From contig NZ_JACYOF010000001.1 of assembly GCF_014932895.1 (NCBI RefSeq), positions 62,001 to 126,000 of the forward strand: a stretch of DNA of 64,000 nt, written 5' to 3'. The stretch is from Bacillus thuringiensis (lineage in GTDB: Bacteria > Bacillota > Bacilli > Bacillales > Bacillaceae_G). Positions 28,371-36,823 of the stretch are shown here, piece after piece (the first letter of the stretch is position 1; every line of letters begins with the position of its first letter). The notes below the pieces were generated by a model, which had not been told where the DNA came from, made no database searches, and worked only from the letters and a program-made list of their open reading frames with translations. The translations under genes and the position numbers were made by a program.

Positions 28371-29096
28371 CTACATACGTTTTCTTAATACGTGGAAGCT
28401 AAACTTGTCAGCTCTAAAGTAATTAATAGAATATAAGATTGGCTCATCATTTTGATCATAGTGCATTTGTTTTAAAACTAGCAGTGCCGTTTCAGGTTCA
28501 CATTCTAAAATCGGCGAGATTTTCGGATGGTAGCCAATTGGCTCAATGTGAGCAACAGCATACGTTATGCGTTTATGCGTGTTATTATGTATCACTGTAA
28601 GCAATGATTCCTCATTGTACCCCGATAAATCTGGCAATATTTCTTTTGCAAGTTTATCGATACAATATACAACAGGTTCCCCATCTGCTGTACGCACACG
28701 CTCAATCATCACTGCATTAAAACCATCTTCACTATTAAACTTCTCTTTTTCTTCTTCTGTTAAAGTTGTTGTAGATGATGATAAAAAGACTGTTCCTGGT
28801 GTTTTCCCCACACTAGAAATCATATCTGTAATACTAGAAAGTTGTTCAATTCCAGAAGAAAATAATGGCTTTGCATTTACAAACGTCCCTACACCATGTC
28901 TACGAATGACAACATTTTCTTCTTCTAAAATACGTAACGCTTCCCTTAAAGTCGCTCTACTTACGCCAAGTTCTTTCGCTAAATCAAACTCTGATGGTAA
29001 CTTTTGTCTTTCTTTGTAAGCCCCATCTTTAATTTTTTCTTTGATGTGATCAATCACCCGTAAATATAGGTGACGACTATCGGATTTTACTGACAT
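28371..29096 (-). CDS. ymfC: GntR family transcriptional regulator YmfC
   Basis: This is a 241-residue GntR/HutC-type regulator. It has an N-terminal winged helix (about 8-75, containing [20 protein letters not shown]) and a C-terminal UTRA ligand-binding domain (to [18 protein letters not shown] and beyond). The start is the ATG at 29094-29096 after GGGGGAG. It lies between spoIIIE and the transporter genes, as ymfC does next to spoIIIE in B. subtilis. It is the first gene behind a guanine riboswitch. Its own ligand is not evident. Confidence 0.9.
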   Translation of the reverse strand: MSVKSDSRHLYLRVIDHIKEKIKDGAYKERQKLPSEFDLAKELGVSRATLREALRILEEENVVIRRHGVGTFVNAKPLFSSGIEQLSSITDMISSVGKTPGTVFLSSSTTTLTEEEKEKFNSEDGFNAVMIERVRTADGEPVVYCIDKLAKEILPDLSGYNEESLLTVIHNNTHKRITYAVAHIEPIGYHPKISPILECEPETALLVLKQMHYDQNDEPILYSINYFRADKFSFHVLRKRM

Positions 29097-29265
29097 AAGA
29101 CTCCCCCGCATTTCAATTATTCGACCTCTGATGTAAGACTTCTTTTCTCTTTTTTCAACTTACAACATAATACAATTTACTAACTACTAAAAATAAGCGC
29201 AATTGTCGAATAAATATTAATAATTTTTTTAGATGAAATTTTCACTCTTTACTGCATAAAAAAAA

Positions 29266-29313
29266 CTTTGCACCATAAACATTCCTCATTTCGAGAAAAA
29301 GTTCGGCACAAAG
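29266..29313 (-). terminator. Expression-platform terminator of the guanine riboswitch
   Basis: On the minus strand CTTTGTGCC (29305-29313) pairs with GGTGCAAAG (29266-29274) through two G-U pairs, followed by eight T residues. It lies between the aptamer and the ymfC gene, as expected for an OFF-switch terminator. Confidence 0.8.
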
Positions 29314-29344
29314 ATCCCTTACATCCTTTGTTACACACTTTTCC

Positions 29345-29413
29345 CCTCATAGTCTAGCAATTCATGGTTGCCAGGTAGAAACTTATGGACCTTATCTCCA
29401 AGATTATATGAGG
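29345..29413 (-). promoter_or_regulatory. Guanine riboswitch aptamer
   Basis: The 69-base aptamer has P1 CCTCAT / ATGAGG and the J1/2 TATAATC segment. L2 is GATAAGG and J2/3 is AAGTTTCTACC. L3 is CCATGAAT, and J3/1 GACTATG follows. All match the purine riboswitch consensus (compare B. subtilis xpt). The key pairing position in J3/1 is C (GACTAT, not GATTAT), which specifies guanine or hypoxanthine over adenine. P3 (TGGCAA / TTGCTA) closes with one wobble. It precedes a terminator and the ymfC-transporter unit. Confidence 0.93.
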
Positions 29414-29433
29414 CAGTGATTCTTTTCGAAGTA

Positions 29434-29462
29434 ATCTTACCACTTGCTCTCATACGTGTCAA
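29434..29462 (-). promoter_or_regulatory. Sigma-A promoter of the riboswitch-controlled unit
   Basis: TTGACA (29457-29462) and TAAGAT (29434-29439) on the minus strand are separated by 17 bases. Transcription would start about 15 bases before the aptamer. Confidence 0.7.
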
Positions 29463-29600
29463 CAAAATTTAACATTTTTCTACACTAAATATCGAACATT
29501 TATAAAAAAACATACTCAAAGCATTCGTATTCTAAAGAATCACCTAAAATGTAAGCCCTTTCTTTATTGCTGACTATAGTATATAACAAAAACAGTATAT

Positions 29601-29636
29601 AAAAAAGCCTAATTGTAAAAACAATTAGGCTTTTTT
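29601..29636 (-). terminator. Intrinsic terminator of spoIIIE
   Basis: The stem AAAAAAGCCTAATTGT / ACAATTAGGCTTTTTT with an AAAA loop starts at the spoIIIE stop codon. Confidence 0.88.
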
Positions 29637-32017
29637 TAAGAACTTTTTTCTTGCACATCATTAATAAGCACTTCTCTCGGTTTACTACCTTCATACGGGC
29701 CTACTACACCGTTCATTTCCATTGCATCAATTAAGCGAGCAGCTCGCGTATAACCTACTCTAAACCTACGTTGCAGCATAGAAACAGATGCCGTTTGCAT
29801 TTCCACTACGAGCTGAACTGCTTCATCATACAATTCATCTTCTACTTCCTGCTTTGTATCAGGAACATCTTGCGGAATCATATCCTCTTGGTATTGCGCT
29901 TTTTGCTGTCCAATAACATATTCTACAACTCTCTCAACTTCATCATCCGATAAAAATGCACCTTGTACACGAACAGGCTTCGATGCACCAATTGGTATAA
30001 ACAGCATATCTCCACGACCTAGTAGCTTCTCTGCACCACCACCGTCAAGAATTGTACGAGAATCCGTTTGGGAAGATACAGCGAATGCAATACGCGATGG
30101 AATGTTCGCTTTAATAACACCCGTAATAACATCAACCGACGGACGCTGCGTCGCAATAATTAAATGAATACCAGCAGCACGAGCCATTTGCGCTAGACGC
30201 ATAATCGCATCCTCTACATCAGACGAAGCAACCATCATTAAATCAGCTAACTCGTCCACAATTACTACAATATACGGTAATTCAGGTTGTTTCGCTTCTG
30301 ATTGACTATTATGTTCTTTTATATAGTCATTATACCCTTCAATATTACGCGTTCCACTATGAGCAAATAATTCATAACGACGTTCCATCTCACTCACAAC
30401 TTTTTTCAATGCTTGCGATGCCTTTTTCGGATCAGTTACAACTGGTGTTAACAAATGAGGCACACCGTTATATACATTTAACTCTACCATTTTCGGATCA
30501 ATCATCATTAATTTTACTTCATGTGGTTTTGCACGCATTAAAATACTAACAATAATACCGTTAATACATACACTTTTCCCGCTCCCCGTCGCACCAGCTA
30601 CGAGTAAATGGGGCATTTTATTTAACCGAGCTAATACAGCTTCACCTGTAATATCTCGTCCAAGACCGATTAATAACTTCTCTTCTGGATGATTATTAGC
30701 CTTAGAATCAAGAACTTCCCTAAGCGTTACCATAGAAACTTCTGAGTTCGGAACTTCAATCCCTACAGCTGATTTCCCGGGAATAGGCGCTTCAATACGA
30801 ATGTCTTTCGCAGCTAAAGCAAGCGCTAAATCATCACTTAAACCAACAATTTTGCTTACCTTTACCCCCATATCAGGATACACTTCATATTTTGTAACTG
30901 CAGGCCCTCTATGTACTTTTGTTACTTTCGCTTTCACTCCAAAGCTTTGGAATGTACGTTCTAATTTACGAGCATTCTCATAAATTTCCGCATTTTCGTT
31001 TGTAACTTGCTTATTCTTTGGAAATTTTAATATATCAAGTGAAGGAAGCTTGTAATCTTTATTTTCTACATTTGAAAATTGCATAGGAGGTGCTTGCGTT
31101 TCACCCTCTAGTGATTCAACGATTTTTTCTCCGCGCTTTTTCTTTGGCTCTTCAATAGGTGGAGTCTCTTCGATAAACGGTGAATTGATCAAATCTTCTT
31201 GCTCTCCTTCGATTCGTTTATCCTCTTCTTCATTTACAGGATAATTCTCAGTGAAATTTGAAATAATTGGAGGATCAATTTGGATTTCTTCCATTGGCTC
31301 AATAACTTCTTCTTGTTCCACAGCACGTTCGCGCCTTGTACTTCTTGTTGTTTTTTTCTTTTCAGTTTGTTCAGCCGTCCTTTTGGATTTCCAATCTTTA
31401 TAATCCCCTTGCATGACTTGGAATTGACTTCTAATAATTCTACCAACTGGAGCTAAAACTTCTCCAATATGCTTATTTGTTATACAAAGTATTCCGAGAA
31501 TAACTAAAATAATACCAATGATATAGGCTCCTACTTCGTCAAATAAGAAGTAACATGTTGCAAACATAAGCGCACCAAACATACCACCACCTAAGTGAAC
31601 ACTATCTGGTCCTTTTTTCATTTCAAGAAAGAAATTATCTTTAGTACTTACAATAACAGAAGTATTTTGTACTGCTCCATCTTTCGTAAGAAGGTTAAAT
31701 AATGTGATATGACTAAACATTAATATCGCCAATACAATTAAATAAAAACCAATTAACCGTTTATTTAAAAGGTTCGGCCATCCACGTTTTATAACAAACG
31801 AAACCGATAAAGCTATTACACCTAACACACCAATTATGTACCACTCACCAAAGAAGAAGCGAAAAAATAACACAAACGATTTTCCTACAACACCTAGCTG
31901 CAAAATCGTAATGATTGAAAGTGCAAAAAGAGTCAAACCGACGATTTCATAATACAAAGTTGGCTTTATCGTACGTCTTGCTTTTGCCTTCGTCCCTCTT
32001 TGCTTTTGCTTTGCCAT
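29636..32017 (-). CDS. spoIIIE: DNA translocase SpoIIIE/FtsK
   Basis: This ATP-driven pump moves the chromosome through the division or sporulation septum. The 793 residues comprise four N-terminal membrane helices (about 20-170), an acidic and Lys-rich linker (about 190-310), the RecA-like motor with Walker [10 protein letters not shown] near 472 and Walker [13 protein letters not shown], and a C-terminal gamma winged helix ([19 protein letters not shown]). The start is the ATG at 32015-32017 after ACGAGGTGAAGAA. Synteny with ymfC and tepA matches B. subtilis spoIIIE rather than a distant ftsK paralogue. Confidence 0.95.
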   Translation of the reverse strand: MAKQKQRGTKAKARRTIKPTLYYEIVGLTLFALSIITILQLGVVGKSFVLFFRFFFGEWYIIGVLGVIALSVSFVIKRGWPNLLNKRLIGFYLIVLAILMFSHITLFNLLTKDGAVQNTSVIVSTKDNFFLEMKKGPDSVHLGGGMFGALMFATCYFLFDEVGAYIIGIILVILGILCITNKHIGEVLAPVGRIIRSQFQVMQGDYKDWKSKRTAEQTEKKKTTRSTRRERAVEQEEVIEPMEEIQIDPPIISNFTENYPVNEEEDKRIEGEQEDLINSPFIEETPPIEEPKKKRGEKIVESLEGETQAPPMQFSNVENKDYKLPSLDILKFPKNKQVTNENAEIYENARKLERTFQSFGVKAKVTKVHRGPAVTKYEVYPDMGVKVSKIVGLSDDLALALAAKDIRIEAPIPGKSAVGIEVPNSEVSMVTLREVLDSKANNHPEEKLLIGLGRDITGEAVLARLNKMPHLLVAGATGSGKSVCINGIIVSILMRAKPHEVKLMMIDPKMVELNVYNGVPHLLTPVVTDPKKASQALKKVVSEMERRYELFAHSGTRNIEGYNDYIKEHNSQSEAKQPELPYIVVIVDELADLMMVASSDVEDAIMRLAQMARAAGIHLIIATQRPSVDVITGVIKANIPSRIAFAVSSQTDSRTILDGGGAEKLLGRGDMLFIPIGASKPVRVQGAFLSDDEVERVVEYVIGQQKAQYQEDMIPQDVPDTKQEVEDELYDEAVQLVVEMQTASVSMLQRRFRVGYTRAARLIDAMEMNGVVGPYEGSKPREVLINDVQEKSS

Positions 32018-32153
32018 TTCTTCACCTCGTGTTCTACATATAAGGACTACTTCCACTCAAAGGACTCTCCGTATATGTTTGTTTTCTCTATTTTTCAGGT
32101 CTTTATCTCTTCTATTTTTACACTTCTTGTAAAATGTTAAATAAACAGAAGAA

Positions 32154-32174
32154 AGCAGCCTACTCATGGCTGCT
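32154..32174 (-). terminator. Probable terminator downstream of ylzJ
   Basis: The stem AGCAGCC / GGCTGCT with a 7-base loop is followed on the minus strand by TTTCTTCTG, about 57 bases past the ylzJ stop. Confidence 0.6.
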
Positions 32175-32230
32175 CAACCGTCTTGTTTTTTATATTATAC
32201 CATAGCTTCTAAACAAAATCCTTCTTTTTG

Positions 32231-32434
32231 CTAAAAGGTTATTTTCTGACCAGGCTCAAACTCTAAGTAGTGAAGTGGATTCGTACTTAACACACGTACA
32301 ATAGAATAACATTGATGTTCCTCTTCAGAAACCATTAATTCAACACCATTTATATTTACAACTTTTTGGCTTTCACATTGTGAATAATCCACCGGATACA
32401 CAACTTGCTCTGGCATAATCGTATATAAAATCAT
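32231..32434 (-). CDS. ylzJ: Small YlzJ-like protein
   Basis: This is a 67-residue conserved Bacillus protein of unknown function, starting [19 protein letters not shown]. Its ATG overlaps the tepA stop by 4 bases, so the two are translationally coupled. No membrane segment or known motif is seen. The position after tepA is conserved in B. subtilis. Confidence 0.85.
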   Translation of the reverse strand: MILYTIMPEQVVYPVDYSQCESQKVVNINGVELMVSEEEHQCYSIVRVLSTNPLHYLEFEPGQKITF

Positions 32435-33180
32435 TGTAACATTGTCCCTTCTGTACTATCATCCATGTGAGCATCTATTAATTCGTTCAATTTTCGAATC
32501 GCATTTCCAATACCACCGACATCATCTATAAGACCATATTTCACTGCATCTCCACCAATTACATTCGTCCCAATATCTCGCGTCAAATTGCCTTTCGCAA
32601 ACATAAGCTCTTTAAAACGATCTTCCGTTACTTTTGAATGCTTCGTCACAAATCGTATGACTCTTTCTTGCATTTTATCTAAATACTCAAATGTTTGCGG
32701 CACACCTATTACAAGACCTGTTAGACGAATGGGATGAATTGTCATCGTCGCAGTTTCCGCAATAAATGAATAATCCGTAGAGACGGCAATTGGTACACCG
32801 ATAGAATGTCCCCCGCCCAGAACAAGAGATACTGTTGGCTTCGAAAGCGAAGCTACCATCTCAGAAATTGCTAGCCCTGCTTCAACGTCACCTCCGACCG
32901 TATTTAATATTAAAAGCAAACCTTCAATTTTCGGATTTTGTTCTATCGCAACAATTTGCGGAATGATATGCTCATATTTTGTTGTTTTATTTTGCGGTGG
33001 CAACTGAACATGACCTTCCACCTGCCCAATGATTGTTAAACAATGAATACGCGATTCATTCATTTGCGGTACATTCGTTTGGCCAAGCTGTTGAATTTTT
33101 TCCACTATTGAAGCTTCTTTCCCGGTTTCTTTCGGCTCAGCCTCTTTCCCTTCATTTGTATAACGATCACGTTCTGTCAT
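32431..33180 (-). CDS. tepA: TepA (YmfB), ClpP-like serine protease
   Basis: This is a 249-residue ClpP-fold protein. In B. subtilis TepA is linked to protein export and to degradation of small spore proteins at germination. The fold motifs [20 protein letters not shown] and [18 protein letters not shown] are visible. The latter holds the likely nucleophile Ser, and MTIHP supplies the His. The first 60 residues are a charged, poorly conserved extension. The ATG follows AAAGGGGATGCG. It lies between rnjB and ylzJ. Confidence 0.9.
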   Translation of the reverse strand: MTERDRYTNEGKEAEPKETGKEASIVEKIQQLGQTNVPQMNESRIHCLTIIGQVEGHVQLPPQNKTTKYEHIIPQIVAIEQNPKIEGLLLILNTVGGDVEAGLAISEMVASLSKPTVSLVLGGGHSIGVPIAVSTDYSFIAETATMTIHPIRLTGLVIGVPQTFEYLDKMQERVIRFVTKHSKVTEDRFKELMFAKGNLTRDIGTNVIGGDAVKYGLIDDVGGIGNAIRKLNELIDAHMDDSTEGTMLQ

Positions 33181-33253
33181 ATCGCATCCCCTTTCACTCG
33201 TATATAACTATTATTTCTTAAGTTATAAATTTCATTCGATAGAGTTAAAAAAG

Positions 33254-33285
33254 AAAAAAGATCACCCGTAAAGGTGATCTTTTTT
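33254..33285 (-). terminator. Intrinsic terminator overlapping the end of rnjB
   Basis: The perfect stem AAAAAAGATCACC / GGTGATCTTTTTT with a 6-base loop contains the rnjB stop codon in its upstream arm. Confidence 0.85.
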
Positions 33286-34954
33286 ATACTTCCATAATAA
33301 TCGGTAAAATCATAGGTTTTCTCTTTGTCTCTTCGTACAAGAACTGTCCTAATAATTCACGAATATTTTGTTTTAACATAGACCATTCAATTGAATATTC
33401 TTTAATTGATTGTTCAACAATCATGCGTACAATCTCTGTAGATCTGTCAATTAACGCTTCTGATTCACGAACATATACAAAGCCACGTGAAATAATTTCT
33501 GGACCAGAGATTATTTTCTTTTCATCTTTACCAAGTGTTACAACAACTACTAATATTCCATCTTGAGATAGCATTTTTCTATCTCGAAGAACAATATTCC
33601 CAACGTCACCTACACCTAATCCATCAATTAAAACATTACCAGCTTGCACTTTACCAACTAAGTTTGCTTCATCGTCACCAAAAGCAATTACATCGCCTTT
33701 TTCTACGATAAAGATATTTTCTCTTGCAATACCTACATCTTCAGCTAAATATGCATGTGCTTTTTGCATACGGAACTCACCATGTACGGGTACAAAATAC
33801 TTCGGCTTCATTAAATTTAACATTAGTTTTAATTCTTCTTGACTACCGTGACCTGAAACGTGGACTTTTCTTTCGCCGTAATAAACAACTTCCGCTCCAG
33901 CTCTAAATAATAAGTCAATAATTTTTGATACAGAAATTTCATTACCTGGAATTGGAGAAGCTGCAATAATAACCGTATCGCCTTTGCGAATTGAAATTTG
34001 CTTATGTGCTTGTTTCGCCATTCTCGAAAGGGCCGCCATCGGTTCACCTTGACTACCTGTCGTTAAAATAGCTACCTTTTTCTCTGGGAAATTGTCTACT
34101 TCTTGCAGTGAAATAACCATACCTTCTGGAACATCTAAATAACCAAGACGTCTTGCGATATCTACCACTTTCACCATACTGCGTCCTACAACCGCTACTT
34201 TTCTTCCCGTTTCAGCAGCTGCATCAAACACTTGTTGAATACGGTGTACATTCGATGCAAATGAAGCAACGATAATACGACCTTCTGCGCCGTAGAATAC
34301 TTTAGAAATTTCTACCCCAACTTCTTTTTCCGAACCTGTATAGCCTGGACGCTCAGCATTTGTACTATCAGATAACAAGCAAAGTACGCCTTCATTTCCG
34401 ATTTGCGCCATTTTCCCAAGGTCTGCTCCACTATTTCCAATTGGAGTTTGGTCGAATTTAAAGTCTCCCGTATATACGACAGCACCTTTTGATGTATGGA
34501 AACAAACACCAACAGAATCCGGAATACTATGTGTCGTTCCAAAGAATGACACTGTTGTAGTATTAAACTCTACTGTTGAATTTGAGTCAATTGTTTTTAA
34601 GTCTACACGGCCTAACATGCCCGCTTCGCCAAGTTTTTCTTGTATAAGCCCTACCGTTAATTTCGTTGCATACACTGGAATGGATAGTTTACGAAGTACA
34701 TACACAATTCCACCAATATGATCTTCATGACCGTGAGTAATAAATAAACCTTTTACACGCTCTTGATTTTCAACTAAATATGTAATATCAGGAATAACGA
34801 TATCAATTCCAAACATTTCATCTCCTGGGAACATTAATCCTGCATCTACAATAAAGATTTCAGAATCAATTTCAACACAGTACATGTTTTTCCCGATTTC
34901 ACCTACTCCACCAAGAGCAAATACTTTAACAGACTCATTCTCTTTTCTCTTCAT
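33284..34954 (-). CDS. rnjB: Ribonuclease J2
   Basis: This is a 556-residue metallo-beta-lactamase/beta-CASP ribonuclease that pairs with RNase J1 in mRNA decay and rRNA processing. The metal motif THGHEDHIGG (HxHxDH, near residue 75) is intact, and TGSQGEPMAALSRMA and HVSGHGSQEEL mark the beta-CASP and final motifs. It is called J2 from its position upstream of tepA (ymfA in B. subtilis). By sequence alone RNase J1 cannot be excluded. The ATG has only a weak CCAGG site 7 bases upstream, and that site lies in a 13-bp long-range stem. Confidence 0.93.
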   Translation of the reverse strand: MKRKENESVKVFALGGVGEIGKNMYCVEIDSEIFIVDAGLMFPGDEMFGIDIVIPDITYLVENQERVKGLFITHGHEDHIGGIVYVLRKLSIPVYATKLTVGLIQEKLGEAGMLGRVDLKTIDSNSTVEFNTTTVSFFGTTHSIPDSVGVCFHTSKGAVVYTGDFKFDQTPIGNSGADLGKMAQIGNEGVLCLLSDSTNAERPGYTGSEKEVGVEISKVFYGAEGRIIVASFASNVHRIQQVFDAAAETGRKVAVVGRSMVKVVDIARRLGYLDVPEGMVISLQEVDNFPEKKVAILTTGSQGEPMAALSRMAKQAHKQISIRKGDTVIIAASPIPGNEISVSKIIDLLFRAGAEVVYYGERKVHVSGHGSQEELKLMLNLMKPKYFVPVHGEFRMQKAHAYLAEDVGIARENIFIVEKGDVIAFGDDEANLVGKVQAGNVLIDGLGVGDVGNIVLRDRKMLSQDGILVVVVTLGKDEKKIISGPEIISRGFVYVRESEALIDRSTEIVRMIVEQSIKEYSIEWSMLKQNIRELLGQFLYEETKRKPMILPIIMEV

Positions 34955-34994
34955 GTTGTTGCCTGGTTTAAAAATCTTGCAAACACTGATTTCA

Positions 34995-35036
34995 CTAAAA
35001 TTGTAGAGACACCAGGGGAAACTCTACAACCACCAT
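34995..35036 (-). CDS. Possible 13-residue leader peptide 2 before rnjB
   Basis: An ATG-to-TAG mini-ORF encodes MVVVEFPLVSLQF. GACGGTG, a weak site, lies 5 bases upstream. It spans the internal hairpin of the rnjB leader, so its translation would disrupt that hairpin. Such short ORFs occur by chance, so this is speculative. Confidence 0.25.
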   Translation of the reverse strand: MVVVEFPLVSLQF

Positions 35037-35040
35037 ATAT

Positions 35041-35082
35041 TCACCGTCCAAGACGAATGTCCTTACCGTTATGCGATATCAT
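35041..35082 (-). CDS. Possible 13-residue leader peptide 1 before rnjB
   Basis: An ATG-to-TGA mini-ORF encodes MISHNGKDIRLGR and ends 4 bases before leader peptide 2. The AAGGA just upstream is only one base from the ATG, too close to be a normal site. Speculative. Confidence 0.2.
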   Translation of the reverse strand: MISHNGKDIRLGR

Positions 35083-35225
35083 GTCCTTGTTTATTTTTTA
35101 AACCAGGTTTCACCTCTCTTTCATTATATAAATCAAATATCTTATTCGATATGATATGAAAATTTAATCAAATTATAAATTTTTCCAATTTTGCTAAGCA
35201 TACCCGTACTAAGCTACTTAGCCAT

Positions 35226-35255
35226 ATTATACCTGATACAAGAAATAGAACACAA
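35226..35255 (-). promoter_or_regulatory. Probable sigma-A promoter of rnjB
   Basis: TTGTGT (35250-35255) and TATAAT (35226-35231) are separated by 18 bases on the minus strand, giving a leader of about 260 bases for rnjB. The remaining gene-free bases (35108-35225 and 35256-35445) show no other feature I can support. Confidence 0.55.
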
Positions 35256-35445
35256 GTTAAATCGTGCGAAAGAAAAAGTAAAGGAAAGGAATAGTACCGA
35301 AAGTATCAAACTTATTTCCGTAGCTTTTATACTCCATATTATTTTGAAGAAGCACCCTTAAATACTCTAAATTACTTTCATATGGTGGATTTTCCAGATT
35401 TTTTTCTTGAATTACACAAAAATACTTATGAAATGAGGTTTTTTT

Positions 35446-35907
35446 ATGAATTACGTCACATTTGAGAAAATTCCTCCTAAAAACATAACCGAAAGTCTAC
35501 TACCCCTACAAAAAAGTATTTTCTGTACTAGCACCGATTTTTTAAAGAAACTAAAGATACAAGATTCTTTTCTTATAAACGTTACAATACATGACGAAAA
35601 AGTTGCAGGTTACAAAATTGATATGAATTTATTTTTTAGTTGGCTTATTGGGGTTGACATTCACTATAGAAATCAAGGAGTTGCCACCAAATTAATGCAG
35701 GAACAACATCATACTTTAAAAGAAAAAGGTTATTCTATCGTTCAAACAAAAACAAAAAACAAGTGGCGTAATATGCTTATTTCAAACATTACAAGTGGTT
35801 TTGATATTATAGGAACACATACAGATGAAAAAGGGAGCCTAAAATCATTTTACAAAAAAATTTACTTTAAAACAGATTCAAACATTTTCATACTAATAAA
35901 AAAATGA
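35446..35907 (+). CDS. GNAT family N-acetyltransferase
   Basis: This is the only plus-strand gene in the window. The 153-residue protein has the GNAT motif A, VDIHYRNQGVATKLM (the R-x-x-G-x-A acetyl-CoA loop at about 77-84), followed by the helix EQHHTLKEKGYSI and a later VQTKTKNKWRNM strand and helix. The substrate is unknown. The ATG has GAGG 8 bases upstream. It sits between rnjB and dapA, shares a bidirectional terminator with dapA, and is AT-richer than its neighbours. This suggests a later insertion into the conserved dapA-rnjB interval. Confidence 0.85.
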   Translation: MNYVTFEKIPPKNITESLLPLQKSIFCTSTDFLKKLKIQDSFLINVTIHDEKVAGYKIDMNLFFSWLIGVDIHYRNQGVATKLMQEQHHTLKEKGYSIVQTKTKNKWRNMLISNITSGFDIIGTHTDEKGSLKSFYKKIYFKTDSNIFILIKK

Positions 35908-35932
35908 CCTAGTTTCAAACTAGGTCATTTTT
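35900..35932. terminator. Bidirectional terminator between the GNAT gene and dapA
   Basis: The stem AAAAATGACCTAGTTT / AAACTAGGTCATTTTT has a single-base loop and A/T-runs on both sides, so it can terminate the plus-strand GNAT gene and the minus-strand dapA unit. Confidence 0.85.
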
Positions 35933-35933
35933 A

Positions 35934-36812
35934 TTAACGAGGAATAGATTGCATGACAGATTGTAACGTTACTCTTTCTTCTTCTGTTAATGGAAGAAGT
36001 GGTAAACGTACAGAACCTACATCTAATCCAACCATTTGTAACGCTGTTTTTACTGGCGTTGGGCTTGGCGCCATAAATAACGAATCAGTTACCCTTACAA
36101 GTAATTGATGTAATTTTTGTGCCTTCTTAAACTCTCCCGCTTGGAATGCTGCAATCATTTCTTGCATTTCATTTCCAATAACATGAGATGCTACTGAAAC
36201 GATACCTTTCGCTCCAACTGCCATAGCCGGTAACGTTAAACCGTCATCACCGCTGTATACTGCAAAGTCGTCCGCTGTTTTTTCAATGATCTCTGTCATT
36301 GTTAGCACATCGCCGCCTGCATCTTTAATAGCAACAATGTTTTCTATTTCTGATAAACGAACAACTGTATCAACAGAGATTTGTACAATAGATCGCCCTG
36401 GAACGTTATATAGCATAACCGGAAGTGGAGTGCTTTCAGCAATCGTTTTAAAGTGCTGATACATTCCTTCTTGACTCGGTTTGTTATAATACGGTGCTAC
36501 CAGCATAACTGCATCGACACCAACTTCTGTTGCCTTTTTAGTTAAATCAACCGAAGCATGTGTATTATTGCTACCTGTTCCAGCGATTACGGGCACTCTT
36601 TTATCGACAACAGATACGACATGGCGATATAACGCTACTTTTTCTTCTGAAGTTAATGTAGGAGATTCACCTGTCGTTCCTCCTACCACGATTGCTGTTG
36701 TACCGTTATCAATTAAATAATTTACCAATTTCGTTGTCTTTGCAAAATCGATATTGCCGTTTTTATCAAACGGTGTTACCATCGCGGTTGCAATTGTCCC
36801 AAAATCTATCAT
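35934..36812 (-). CDS. dapA: 4-hydroxy-tetrahydrodipicolinate synthase
   Basis: DapA condenses pyruvate with aspartate semialdehyde at the start of the diaminopimelate, lysine and dipicolinate branch. The 292-residue TIM-barrel protein shows GGTTGESPTL, the YNVPGRS tyrosine segment and the Schiff-base lysine in VAIKDAGGD (near residue 163). The ATG follows AAGGAGTGAGACC. It lies 11 bases after dapG and ends the asd-dapG-dapA run. Confidence 0.96.
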   Translation of the reverse strand: MIDFGTIATAMVTPFDKNGNIDFAKTTKLVNYLIDNGTTAIVVGGTTGESPTLTSEEKVALYRHVVSVVDKRVPVIAGTGSNNTHASVDLTKKATEVGVDAVMLVAPYYNKPSQEGMYQHFKTIAESTPLPVMLYNVPGRSIVQISVDTVVRLSEIENIVAIKDAGGDVLTMTEIIEKTADDFAVYSGDDGLTLPAMAVGAKGIVSVASHVIGNEMQEMIAAFQAGEFKKAQKLHQLLVRVTDSLFMAPSPTPVKTALQMVGLDVGSVRLPLLPLTEEERVTLQSVMQSIPR

Positions 36813-36823
36813 GGTCTCACTCC

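Larger units (their letters stand above)
34962..35107 (-). promoter_or_regulatory. Structured 5' leader of rnjB with ribosome-site-sequestering stem
   Basis: On the minus strand CCTGGTTTAAAAA (35095-35107) pairs perfectly with TTTTTAAACCAGG (34962-34974) across 120 bases. The 3' arm ends in CCAGG, the only ribosome-binding-like sequence before the rnjB ATG. Inside the closed domain is an 8-bp hairpin TTGTAGAG / CTCTACAA and a weaker CAAG / CTTG stem. The layout is that of a multibranch regulatory leader. I do not recognise it as a named riboswitch. Confidence 0.5.

Noticed and set aside
29130-29164. TGTAAG / CTTACA inverted repeat as a YmfC operator
   Set aside because: The half-sites are 21 bases apart, off-pattern for GntR operators, and could arise by chance in AT-rich DNA.
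29500-29694. 64-codon minus-strand ORF spanning the spoIIIE terminator
   Set aside because: It overlaps the spoIIIE end and its terminator, has no ribosome site and resembles no protein I know; a chance frame.
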